64,000 nt of DNA. Source: Ferruginibacter sp. Lineage in GTDB: Bacteria; Bacteroidota; Bacteroidia; Chitinophagales; Chitinophagaceae. Where the stretch lies: assembly GCA_013141115.1 (NCBI GenBank), contig JABFRP010000003.1, forward strand, positions 1 to 64,000. Direction: 5' to 3'. This document shows positions 7,512 to 15,611 of the stretch, one piece after another; within the stretch, counting starts at the first letter, position 1, and each line of letters begins with the position of its first letter. A model generated the notes under the pieces. That model saw nothing but the letters and a program-made list of their open reading frames with translations. It was not told where the DNA came from and did no database searches. The translations under genes were made by a program, and so were the position numbers.

Positions 7512-9644
7512 CTGCTATTGAAGCTCTAAAATTACGAGGAGCTCCGGAATACATAAATGCATCACCAACACCACCAACAAAATAAAGAGCATTTGTCAGG
7601 TTATTAATGTTTACACCTAATGTTACTTTTTTGATTTTGTAACTTAAGGCAGCATCAATAGTTGTATATCCTGGTATTGGGTAATCTTGTAACGAGAATA
7701 GACCAATTGTGTTTGAACGATAATACATTCCAGCTCCAATCCCCAACCCTTTAATTACGCCTTTTGAAAATTTGTAATTCAACCATAAACTGGAAATAGT
7801 GTTTGGTGCAAATGGCAACCTGTCACCTTCTTTACCAATACTACTTGTCTTGGTAACTACTGCTTTATTTAAAGCGAGATTCGCAATTACACTAAAATCA
7901 GAAGTAATATTTCCTTGAATTGTAAATTCAGCTCCTTTACTGTTTACTCCATTAATAGGAATCAATCTAATATTATTTGTGTCTGATGGGTCATTTACAA
8001 GAATGTTAGTTTTGTCAATTGTGTATAACGCAATGGAAACATTCAACTTGTTTCTCAAAAAATTGCCCTTTTGTTCCTACCTCATACTGAATTCCTTTCT
8101 CGGGGTCAAATGGACCACCTTCTAATTTATTTAAAGAAAATTGAGGATTAAATGACTGAGAGTAGCTTCCGTAAAAACGAAAGGTTGCTTATTGGCTGGT
8201 AAACCAATCCGAAACGAGGAGCCAGATTTGTTGCATTATTTTCGGCAACATCTTGTGTGGAATTTAAACTGGATGCCGGCTCGTTAATTGTTTTATAGGT
8301 ATCATAACGAAGTGAAAGAAGCGCTTTGAATTTTGGTGAAAATTCAATTTGGTCTTGTATGTAGGTGCCAATAATTGTACTGTTTGCCTTAGTATCTTGA
8401 ATAAAATCAAAAGTATAGTTTGAAGGATTGTCGTTGCTATAGTCGGGGTTACTAATACTTAGGCTTGGCGCTATAGAACTATATTGATAAAAATTCTTTG
8501 GGTTTTGTGCATTAACAAAATCACCACCTATCAGGAAAGTATGTTTTATTTTCCACGTATTTGCCTTTAAGGTGGCAAAAGCCGTAACCGTGTTAAAATT
8601 GTTTTTATATAAGTGGGTTTCGTAATCTCTGCCTACAATACTATCATTGTTGGCACTTACATGAGACCCGTAGCCGGAATGCCCTTGCCTGTCTAGGGTT
8701 ACTCGTGATAGTAATCCTAACACTGTGAAACTCACTTTTTCATTTACTTTGTGACGAAAATCTAACTGTAAAGCGTTTGAATTATTTTCTCCCTTGTCAA
8801 TAGGACTGGTGCTCATAAAACTTAAATCTGTTTTTGAGTAATCAGGTTTTCCATCAGCATCATGAAGCACATAAGTTCCCCAATCATACGCTGCATTGTT
8901 GTTATTAAACTGATAGTTGTACTCAAGATTTAAAGAGGTTTTAGTACTAAACAAATAGGTTAATCCAGCAGACAGTTGACCGTTATTAGTTTTATAAAAA
9001 TCCCTGAAGCTTTCTGCATTTTCATATCCAGCAATTACACGGTATAAAAGTTTTTTGTCTTTTGTAATTGCACCTGTAGCATCGCCCATCACTCTGAATT
9101 GATTCCAACTTCCGTAAGTAAATTCAAAATTATAAGCATTATTAACCTGAGGTTTTTTGGTGATGATATTTATTATCCCTCCAGGCGCTCCATTGCTAAA
9201 TAAGGCGGATGCCGGACCCTTAATAGATTCTATTCGCTCAACATTATACAATGGAATTTGTTGATTGTAGTTAAAAACCTCACCCCTTATGCCATTGTAT
9301 GAGTAGTTGTTTGAATTAGCACTAAATCCACGCATTGTAAAGTCTTGGAAAGGTGTTGAAGCGTTTGCGCCAGCAATGTTTTTTATTGCTTCTGAAAGAG
9401 TAAATAATTTTTGGTCTTTAATAATTTCTTGCGGAATAACTTGAATACTCTGTGGTATATCTAATAAGCGAGTAGGTATTCTTGTACTTACTTCTGTGAG
9501 GGTGTCGTTATATCGTTTCGGTCTGTCTGAAAATATTGTCACCTCTTTTAATTCTCTTGTTTTTGTTGTGTCTATGTCTTGGGCATACACAGCTGAACCC
9601 ATTAGCAACATTGCTATCGCAGAAATTGATATTTTAAAATTCAT
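7501..9644 (-). pseudogene. TonB-dependent siderophore receptor, two compensating frameshifts
   Basis: The N-terminal 498 codons (8148-9644) give a signal peptide (MNFKISISAIAMLLMGSAVYA), a plug domain (RLLDIPQSIQVIPQEIIKDQ, NYSYNGIRG, VERIESIKGPASALF, GGIINIITKKP) and barrel strands. The C-terminal 185 codons (7501-8058) end in the aromatic-type barrel strand (RNFRASIAVAF). Between them, an extra base in the T-run at 8173-8177 and one near 8066 put about 35 codons in another frame (YGSYSQSFNPQFSLNKLEGG). Correcting both yields about 715 residues, normal for FhuA/FecA-type receptors. The plug shows no signaling (STN) domain. It imports a ferric chelate across the outer membrane and is coupled with the PepSY gene after it. 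Confidence 0.75.
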
Positions 9645-9735
9645 TTTAAAGTTTTAATTAAATGTTTGATGTTAATATTTTACGGAAAGCTTGTAGCAAT
9701 CCTAAAACTCACATTGCCGAAGGCAATGAAGTTGC

Positions 9736-9764
9736 TTTTTGTTTTGGCGTAGCCAAAACAAAAA
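9736..9764. terminator. Perfect hairpin between secreted-protein and TonB genes
   Basis: TTTTTGTTTTGGC, loop GTA, GCCAAAACAAAAA: a 13-bp perfect stem between the stop at 9767 and the receptor start at 9644. A second small stem (ATTGCC-GAA-GGCAAT) is at 9715-9729. No extra T-run follows on the minus strand, so it may be a weak terminator, an attenuator or an mRNA processing element. Confidence 0.5.
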
Positions 9765-9766
9765 CA

Positions 9767-10153
9767 TTAAATCAAAATAGTTTTGGGTGGTCGAAAAATG
9801 TCCGTTATGAATGATGTTGAATAAAAATCAAAGTCGTAATTATTCAATGTTTGGTTTTCATAAAACACAGTGACTTTTAATAAATCAAATGGTGTTTGAT
9901 TTTGACAATATAAAGCTTCTACTTTTTCTTTTGTGTTGGTCGGTGCTTGTTTTTGTTCTTCTTCGTCTGCTTTTTCAAGTTGCTTTTTCAAATGGCACTT
10001 CCCTTGGCAAGTATTATTCTCAATTTCCTTTTTAACGCAAAGCGTCTTAGCAATTTTGTCTTGGTTGATTTTATAGGAAATATGAATCCAAACCTTACTG
10101 AAAGGTTGCAAGAAAATAAGTAACGCTAATAATATGGTCAGTCCCTGTTTCAA
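9767..10153 (-). CDS. Small secreted Cys-containing protein of the TonB/PepSY unit
   Basis: A 128-residue protein with an N-terminal hydrophobic signal or anchor (LTILLALLIFLQPFSKVW), then KTLCVKKEIENNTCQGKCHL, a charged Glu/Lys stretch, one more Cys (EALYCQNQTPF) and an ending in PPK. Proteins of this type, with a CxGKCxL motif, recur in front of TonB receptor/PepSY pairs in Bacteroidota. The Cys/His cluster suggests metal or haem handling in the periplasm (inference, no assay known to me). It is the first gene of its cassette and about 120 bp separates it from the receptor. Confidence 0.7.
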   Translation of the reverse strand: MKQGLTILLALLIFLQPFSKVWIHISYKINQDKIAKTLCVKKEIENNTCQGKCHLKKQLEKADEEEQKQAPTNTKEKVEALYCQNQTPFDLLKVTVFYENQTLNNYDFDFYSTSFITDIFRPPKTILI

Positions 10154-10247
10154 ATTGTCGGCAAAGATAGTTATTGAAGTCTGTTTATTGATGTCAAAAT
10201 GATGGTTTTCTCGTTGTTGTCGGTATGTTGTTGGTTCGTCCTAAAAT

Positions 10248-10387
10248 GGCATATAACGTTTTGGGGCTTGGCGAAGTGGGGGATTAGAAGTACAAATGTT
10301 CAATTTAGCACTAATGTTGATAGAAGTACAAAAGCTCAATTTAGCACTAATGCCCCCATTTTGCCAAACCCCTGTTGTGTGCAGTGC
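10248..10387 (-). other. attC-like recombination site D
   Basis: + strand left arm GGCATATAAC, GTTTTG spacer, GGGCTTGGCGAAGTGGGGG; right arm GCCCCCATTTTGCCAAACCC, CT spacer, GTTGTGTGC. The loop between the arms contains two tandem 32-nt copies at 10285-10316 and 10321-10352 (TAGAAGTACAAA...TTTAGCACTAATG). Confidence 0.7.
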
Positions 10388-10388
10388 T

Positions 10389-11480
10389 TTATTCAGCAGT
10401 TTTTGTTTCTTTTCCTTTTTCGTAGCCTTCTACTGTTTTATTTAATGTTTCTGAATGTTTAAAAATGTCGTCAAGATTTGTGATTTCAATTTTAGTTTCT
10501 TTTTTCTGCTCGTCAAAAACTCCAATAAATTTCTTGTTTCCATTTAAGTAAAGTCTGCAAATTGATTTTCTGTTGTTGTCGTCTAATAGAATTGCAAAGT
10601 ATGATTGTGCATCTCTAAAAGTAACTCTTGTCGAAGTTATTTGCTGTCTTAAAATAGTTTTCACTATTAAAAATCCTTCTAATTCTTCTTCTGTTGTTTC
10701 AACTTTTGAATTGTCCAAATCGGTTTGTTCAATGTCAATGTTTCCAATATTTTCTTTGCTTTCTTCGTCTTCTTTTGTCAAAGCAGTTTTTAGCCTTTCT
10801 GTAATTAAATCACTAATATATTGTTGAATTGATTTCTTTGTCAAGTTTGTAAATTGTTCTAAAACCTTTGCTGTTACAACACTTGGATAAACTTGTTTTG
10901 CAAAATGTTTCACAAAATCAGAGCTTGGATTTGTAAGTTCTTGTTGTAATAAATGTTTTAGTTCAATAGTATATTTTAACTCACTTGCATTATTTACAAT
11001 ACTTTCAGCGTCAAAATTTTGTTTATGGAATTTCTTTAATTCTTCAATTTGATTGTCTTTAATTTCGGTAATATTAAATTCCATAAATGGTTTTTCGTCC
11101 ATTTTGTTTGGTTCTACCAAATCAGAATAAAAACGATAAACAATTCCGTTTGTCAAAAGTCCAAATTTCGCTTTTGAAACGTGGAAATATCTCAAAAGTT
11201 GTCCGTCGTGTAAGTTCAAGTTTTGTCTCCAGTCTTTGCATTCAACTAAAATTGTCGGTTTGCCATCTTTAAAAATTGCGTAATCAATTTTCTCGCCTTT
11301 TTTAGTACCAATGTCAGTTATATATTCTGGAACAACTTCTAGAGGATTGAAAACGTCATAGCCTAAACTTTGCAAAAAAGGCATAATGAATGCGTTTTTT
11401 GTTGCTTCTTCTGTTTGTATTTGGTCTTTCAATTTAATTACTCTTTCTGCAATTAATTTTAGGTGGTCTTTTAAATCCAT
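10389..11480 (-). CDS. Solo type I restriction HsdR N-terminal-domain protein
   Basis: A 363-residue protein. The first 150 residues match the HSDR_N nuclease domain. Helical AERVIKLKDQIQTEEATKNA is followed by the PD-(D/E)xK core with D66 (GEKIDYAIF), E80 and K82 (ILVECKDW), then LRYFHVSKAKFGLLTNG. There is no helicase motor and no HsdM or HsdS nearby, so it is not a full restriction enzyme. Residues 170-270 are helical and acidic (KEDEESKENIG). A C-terminal domain (EGFLIVKTILRQQI, then SYFAILLDDN and a beta-rich end) resembles the extra domain of other solo HSDR_N proteins. It is alone in its cassette. Likely a nuclease or DNA-binding defence-type protein; the target is unknown. Confidence 0.8.
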   Translation of the reverse strand: MDLKDHLKLIAERVIKLKDQIQTEEATKNAFIMPFLQSLGYDVFNPLEVVPEYITDIGTKKGEKIDYAIFKDGKPTILVECKDWRQNLNLHDGQLLRYFHVSKAKFGLLTNGIVYRFYSDLVEPNKMDEKPFMEFNITEIKDNQIEELKKFHKQNFDAESIVNNASELKYTIELKHLLQQELTNPSSDFVKHFAKQVYPSVVTAKVLEQFTNLTKKSIQQYISDLITERLKTALTKEDEESKENIGNIDIEQTDLDNSKVETTEEELEGFLIVKTILRQQITSTRVTFRDAQSYFAILLDDNNRKSICRLYLNGNKKFIGVFDEQKKETKIEITNLDDIFKHSETLNKTVEGYEKGKETKTAE

Positions 11481-11536
11481 ATTATTCTTTGTGTTTTTAT
11501 TTAATAATTAGTTTCTGTATGTAGGGTTTCTTAGCA

Positions 11537-11605
11537 TTGCACACAACGCTGGGGCTTGACGCAGTTCTACGAAGTAGTATTGCGTCAAACCCATGTTGGC
11601 TGCAG
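11537..11605 (-). other. Compact attC-like recombination site E
   Basis: The shortest and clearest site: GCACACAAC, GCTG, a 19-nt arm GGGCTTGACGCAGTTCTAC, loop GAA, a 19-nt arm GTAGTATTGCGTCAAACCC, AT, GTTGGCTGC. The arms pair with three mismatches. Size (about 65 nt) equals that of classical attC sites. Confidence 0.75.
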
Positions 11606-11880
11606 TTGCGGCCTTGTTTTAAATTATTGTTTCTTAACAAAAATATTGCGTAAATTTTTGATTTACGAAGTCTTTTTGTTAAACTTTTCAACATGTGAAT
11701 AAAGAAGTTCTTGAAAACTTGACTTTGTCAGACTTTTTCATGAACTTCGCCGAGCTTTTTTAAGTGATTCACTTGAAAGAGCTATCTTTCGCAAATCCCA
11801 TTTGCAAAAACTCGGCATCGAAAATTTCATTTTCTTTTTCTCATCTTGAAAAACTAACAATTTTAAAAAAGCTAGCAATT
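11606..11880 (-). other. Short cassette with no recognisable gene
   Basis: The unit between sites E and F is about 280 bp. The minus strand holds small open frames (an ATG-led one near 11850 with SMPSFCKWDLRKIALSSESL and another near 11693 with SLTKRLRKSKIYAIFLL), none recognised. It is A+T rich, with direct repeats of CGAAG/TTTGC-like words. Possibilities are a promoter cassette, a small peptide, or a decayed gene. Confidence 0.4.
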
Positions 11881-12083
11881 GCTGCCAACGTTTGAGGCTT
11901 GCCGCAGGGCTGGAATTGTTGCTGTGTCCGCCCGGCAACTGAAGCCGATTGAAAAACTGATGATGAAGTTAACAACTAAAAGCCAAATAGAATTCGGTCA
12001 AGCCCGATATTAGCTGATAGTAGTACAATAGCCGATTGTTATTCCGTCCGCCAGCCTTGCGGCAAACCTTTTGTTGCCTGCTG
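11881..12083 (-). other. attC-like recombination site F
   Basis: + strand left arm GCTGCCAAC, GTTTGA, GGCTTGCCGCAGGGCTGG; right arm CCAGCCTTGCGGCAAACC, TTTT, GTTGCCTGC. The 18-bp inner arms pair with two mismatches. About 145 bp of loop lies between them, larger than in the other sites. Confidence 0.7.
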
Positions 12084-12106
12084 GCATATGTCAGCAGTAA
12101 CTTCAA

Positions 12107-13756
12107 TTACCAAGGAAATTTAACTCTGTCAGAATTTAGAATATCCATTCTCCACTTGTTTTCAGGTGATGTGTCGCCTTTGTATCTATAACGTGTTAAT
12201 GATTTCCAGTCAAGGACTTTTTTAAATCTTTTGTCACCGTTTTTTGGGATTTCATCAGGATATATTTTTCGAAATTCAAGATACGCTTGAATTTGTTGCT
12301 CAAAAATTGTTTCCCTTTTGTATTGTTCCCAATTCCATATTTGTTTTCCGCATAGTTCTTCAATTATTGAAGCCCTTTCTGGTAATAATTTTAAAACTTC
12401 TCCGCTTGCATTTTTCTTAGTCTCATTTTTATAGTTTGCGATTTGGTCTGCAAGCCATTTTCCAACTGGTGTCGTTTGCAATGGTAATTTTAATTTATCT
12501 ACTCTCTCATTCCAAACTGGTTCAAGTTGGAAGTAATTTTCTAACCAAATATCATCATCAGATTTTCCGCCTGCATTCATTGTCTCCCAAACAAACTTAA
12601 CAGATTGAAGTTTTTCAAATTCACCGTCCAAAAAATAGGGTGTTATTAGTTTTTTTCTTCTAAGTTTTTGTCTTGCAAACCATTGTCCTAATGCGTAATC
12701 TGGATGTTTGTTGTCTTTGTGTTGAGGTACATAAGCTCTTGTTTGCTTATGCACTATCATATACTGTTTTAGCTTTTGAAAGTTTTGCTCCCATATGTAT
12801 GCACTCCTTGAATATTTTCCATCACCTACTGGAAAGCCTGCTTCCCGTAATCTTAGTTCAAATTCTAATGGTAGTATTTCATTTCTAATTAGTTCTTTAA
12901 TTCTGTCATACCAATTAACTAATGGTCTGTTTTCAACATATTGTGTGTTGTCATTAATAACTCCTGTTGGATTTATTAATCTTTTATATTCAATAAACTG
13001 CGGTAAAAAAATCTCGAAGTTTTCAAAGTCTGTTTCAGTTAGGGCTGCTGGTTTATTTGTATAATTTTTTTCATTAGGTAGTTCTCCATTTTCAAAAATT
13101 ATATCTTCTGGAATAAAAACATCATCAGTAGGTTCATCGCTTTCGCCATCAGTAGGTTGTGTTTCCTTTTGTCTATCTTTTGCAAACTGTGAATATAATA
13201 GACCTTCATTGTCATATTTTAATATCAATTCATTGTCTAACCTGAAAATATGGTCACTTTGTAAATGAATTAGGTCGTGAAAATATGTTTTAACCTCAGT
13301 CAACACTTTGTTTCCTTGCTTGTCTGTTTGAGGTTGGAAGTCTAATTGAATTGAAGCCTCGATGTTATTTATAAACCCAGAATGAGTTAAGTTTGAAGAG
13401 CCAATAATAATTCTTGTATGTTTTTTCCCTTCAAATAAAAAAAGTTTAGGATGATAAGTTATAAAGTCCTCTTGTCTGTGATAAATATATACTTCAATTT
13501 CTTTTTGCACTAAAAGTTCTAATGCTTCTTTGGAAGTTCCTTTGTTGTCAACACCAATGAAAAAAGTAAGTTTGGAATAATGCTTTTTTGCTTCTTCAAT
13601 AGATTTTAAAAGTTTCAATATACCTGATGCAGCGGCAAAAGCAACAAACCCATAAAAGCTGTCATATATTTTGCTGTCAAACGAAGCAGCTAATTGCTCT
13701 CCAACATTTATTTGATTTTCTTTATGAAATCCGTGTCCAATAAAATTAACTTGCAT
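12107..13756 (-). CDS. PLD-like nuclease fused to helicase-associated domain
   Basis: A 549-residue protein. Residues 20-180 form a phospholipase D-like domain with H102-P-K104 and IIIGSSNLTHSGF (S121-N122), as in NgoFVII-type restriction nucleases and the N-termini of PLD-helicase proteins. Residues 190-240 are an acidic linker. Residues 255-549 show repeated helicase-associated (HA) units with W/YK/L spacing, for example LPLEFELRLREAGFPVGDGK, HPDYALGQWFARQKLRRKKL, VGKWLADQIANYK and IWNWEQYKRETIFEQQIQAY. The DEAD helicase core that normally lies between PLD and HA is absent. It is the only gene of its cassette, with its ATG 25-30 bp from the boundary. Likely a DNA-acting defence or repair protein (inference). 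Confidence 0.75.
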   Translation of the reverse strand: MQVNFIGHGFHKENQINVGEQLAASFDSKIYDSFYGFVAFAAASGILKLLKSIEEAKKHYSKLTFFIGVDNKGTSKEALELLVQKEIEVYIYHRQEDFITYHPKLFLFEGKKHTRIIIGSSNLTHSGFINNIEASIQLDFQPQTDKQGNKVLTEVKTYFHDLIHLQSDHIFRLDNELILKYDNEGLLYSQFAKDRQKETQPTDGESDEPTDDVFIPEDIIFENGELPNEKNYTNKPAALTETDFENFEIFLPQFIEYKRLINPTGVINDNTQYVENRPLVNWYDRIKELIRNEILPLEFELRLREAGFPVGDGKYSRSAYIWEQNFQKLKQYMIVHKQTRAYVPQHKDNKHPDYALGQWFARQKLRRKKLITPYFLDGEFEKLQSVKFVWETMNAGGKSDDDIWLENYFQLEPVWNERVDKLKLPLQTTPVGKWLADQIANYKNETKKNASGEVLKLLPERASIIEELCGKQIWNWEQYKRETIFEQQIQAYLEFRKIYPDEIPKNGDKRFKKVLDWKSLTRYRYKGDTSPENKWRMDILNSDRVKFPW

Positions 13757-13777
13757 AGTTAGGGTGTGTCAAAATGC

Positions 13778-13980
13778 TTGCAGGCAACGAACAGGGCTTG
13801 GCGATGTTGGGGGATTTGAAAATCGTCTGCCCGGAACCGCTGATGATGCTTTGCTGATTTACAAGATAAGATAAAATGCTCACCGGTGTTTGTCCTGCCC
13901 GAACAAAAGCTGCCATGTTGCTGAAGATGAAGATAACAAGGTCATGCCCCAATAACGCCAAACCCCCTGTTGTATGCATA
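13778..13980 (-). other. attC-like recombination site G
   Basis: + strand left arm GCAGGCAAC, GAACA, GGGCTTGGCGATGTTGGGG; right arm CCCCAATAACGCCAAACCCC, CT, GTTGTATGC. The outer right box GTTGTATGC matches by complementarity the word GCATACAAC found 7 kb away at 20936-20944. Confidence 0.7.
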
Positions 13981-14045
13981 CCCTTCTCCTCGGTCGTCTA
14001 TAATGTGAGCCTGTGTCACCCCGCAGAGTGGTTGTGGTGCTTAGG

Positions 14046-14116
14046 GCAAGGCAGGCTCTTGGACAGGTTGGCTTCTGTGCTGTGGGTTTGTGCGCCTGAC
14101 CATGTGCCTGACTTGC
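14046..14116. repeat. Hairpin element, copy 1 of a conserved-loop pair
   Basis: GCAAGGCAGG (14046-14055) pairs with CCTGACTTGC (14107-14116), and inside it CAGG (14064-14067) pairs with CCTG (14095-14098). The loop TTGGCTTCTGTGCTGTGGGT... is shared with the hairpin at 20804-20874, whose stem bases differ. The region 13981-14176 has no gene I can support and is unusually G+C rich. Confidence 0.5.
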
Positions 14117-14190
14117 AGCGTTGGCTTGTAAGGGTCGTCATGTCGCTGGGTTTGTAAGGCAGGTTGGTAAAAGTATTTATCTGTGTCCAA

Positions 14191-14305
14191 CAATTATTTG
14201 TCTGTACGGTAATTTTGGCAGTCTGTAAGCAAAAAGTATTTGTCTGTACGGTAATATTGTCAATCTGTAAGCAAACATTGTGTGTCTGTAAGCAAATATT
14301 TGTCG
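14191..14305. repeat. Tandem repeats with 42-bp period (21-bp half-units)
   Basis: Units of the form ATTTGTCTGTACGGTAAT then GTCTGTAAGCAAA repeat two and a half times. The word GTCTGTA occurs five times at roughly 21-bp spacing. An open frame on the minus strand (14177-14389) gives FAYRL/LPYRQI repeats, but I see no evidence that it is a protein gene. The remaining stretch to 14480 shows nothing else. Confidence 0.6.
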
Positions 14306-14480
14306 GCTGGGTGTTAATATTATAAACCTGTGTCGAAAAAAAGTACAGTCGGGTAGATAGGTTTGAAAAATTAGAGAGTGTCTAACCACCCGACTGTGTA
14401 AAATTACCTGTCTTTAACGTTGGTAAATTCAAGTCCGCTTACTTGTTTGAACTGTGGGCTGCTTGCTCCGAAAACTGACT

Positions 14481-15155
14481 TCACATATTTTTAACTTCCA
14501 AAGCTGTTTGAACTAAACCAGTTACTGGATTGTACAAAATGGTATTACGGTTTATTCTTGCATTGCTCCAAATTGTGTAAGAATTCACAATATCAGTATT
14601 GGAAGTTTTTAAACTGTCCAACTTGATTTGAAGTGTTGGTGTTTGTAACTCTTTTTCGTTTGGTTTGTAGTTGGCATCCTGGGAAACGGCTTCTATCAAT
14701 TTCGCAAAATGATCTATCAAACTATCATAACTCTGCTGACTGGTAGAAATTGTTTTGTCTGTTGGTGTTGGTGCATTTGGGTCGGCTGGCGGCGCTGGAG
14801 TTTTTGAGCCACCGTTTGCTTTTGCACCTTGTATTTTTCTGTTAATGGTTTTTGCATCGGCAACTGCTAATGCGGTTGCACCTGACACGGCTAAAGCATT
14901 TACAACTTTTGTAGCCAATGGTTTCAAATCTTTAAACGCCAACTGCCTTGTATTAGTGGCATTATCAAAACTTGTTTTGGCTGTTTTGGATTGCTGCAAA
15001 CTGCCTTTGGCTTGCGTTTGCAGGTCTGTTAATTTTGCGATTGTTAAAGCATCCTTACTTGGATTGTAAGGTGCACCGTACCCATTGCAAAATGAAATTA
15101 AATCTTCAAAATTGGCTACATTTTTGGCGTGGCCTGTTTCGGATGTACTTGGCAT
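14481..15155 (-). CDS. Bacteroidota hypothetical protein (SETGHAKNVANFEDLI family)
   Basis: A 224-residue soluble protein without a signal peptide. The start MPSTSETGHAKNVANFEDLI, then SFCNGYGAPYNPSKDALT, is a pattern I have met in many Bacteroidota hypotheticals; no function is known to me. The body is mostly helical, Ala/Thr/Lys rich, with a Pro-rich linker (TPAPPADPNAPTPTDK) near residue 120 dividing two helical bundles. It lies downstream of the large Ig-like protein and a small membrane protein, same strand. Confidence 0.7.
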   Translation of the reverse strand: MPSTSETGHAKNVANFEDLISFCNGYGAPYNPSKDALTIAKLTDLQTQAKGSLQQSKTAKTSFDNATNTRQLAFKDLKPLATKVVNALAVSGATALAVADAKTINRKIQGAKANGGSKTPAPPADPNAPTPTDKTISTSQQSYDSLIDHFAKLIEAVSQDANYKPNEKELQTPTLQIKLDSLKTSNTDIVNSYTIWSNARINRNTILYNPVTGLVQTALEVKNM

Positions 15156-15258
15156 AGTGGTAAATTTTAGGGTGACTAATTTTTTAAAAAACTGAAAGTA
15201 ATTTTTTTGTGCATACTAAGTGGTTGGGGTGGTTATATAATTATTGCTGAAAGAAAGG

Positions 15259-15507
15259 TCATTCTTGTGTTACCGCCCTTTTTTGATTGTTGGCTATCAA
15301 ATTCTTGATGATTTTCTCTAATGCTACATTCTTCTGCATTTTTCTTAGGACTTCGCTATGGCTATTCATCAATTCTATTTCAAGCCTTGTAATTTCTTTG
15401 TTAAGGGTTTCAATTTTTATTTTTCTTATAAAAAAAGCAAGCAAAAATGAAAGGGTATTTGAAGCAATAAATATTAATATAGCTTCTATAAGAGACAAGT
15501 TTTCCAT
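15259..15507 (-). CDS. Small membrane protein with coiled coil
   Basis: 82 residues: one N-terminal transmembrane helix (IEAILIFIASNTLSFLLAFF) followed by a basic stop-transfer (IRKIKIE) and a coiled-coil-like helix (LNKEITRLEIELMNSHSEVL). Not recognised; no close family comes to mind. It sits between the terminator of the large surface-protein gene and the 224-residue hypothetical, with the same orientation. Confidence 0.55.
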   Translation of the reverse strand: MENLSLIEAILIFIASNTLSFLLAFFIRKIKIETLNKEITRLEIELMNSHSEVLRKMQKNVALEKIIKNLIANNQKRAVTQE

Positions 15508-15533
15508 ATAATTTAAAAGTTAAGCCCTTGATG

Positions 15534-15571
15534 AAAAAAACCGGAAGGATGGTGTAACCCATCCTTTCCAG
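15534..15571 (-). terminator. Rho-independent terminator of the Ig-like protein gene
   Basis: On the minus strand, CTGGAAAGGATGG, loop, CCATCCTTCCGG followed by seven T. The stem has one bulged base. It lies 40 bp after the stop at 15612. Confidence 0.8.
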
Positions 15572-15611
15572 TTTATGTATATTCAACTTGAACCAAAACA
15601 AAACAACACCC

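Noticed and set aside
13876..14157. 93-codon + strand open frame
   Set aside because: Runs from inside recombination site G through a hairpin element; no protein features.
14177..14389. 70-codon minus frame with FAYRL/PYRQI repeats
   Set aside because: It only reflects the tandem DNA repeat; no ribosome-binding site and no protein-like composition.
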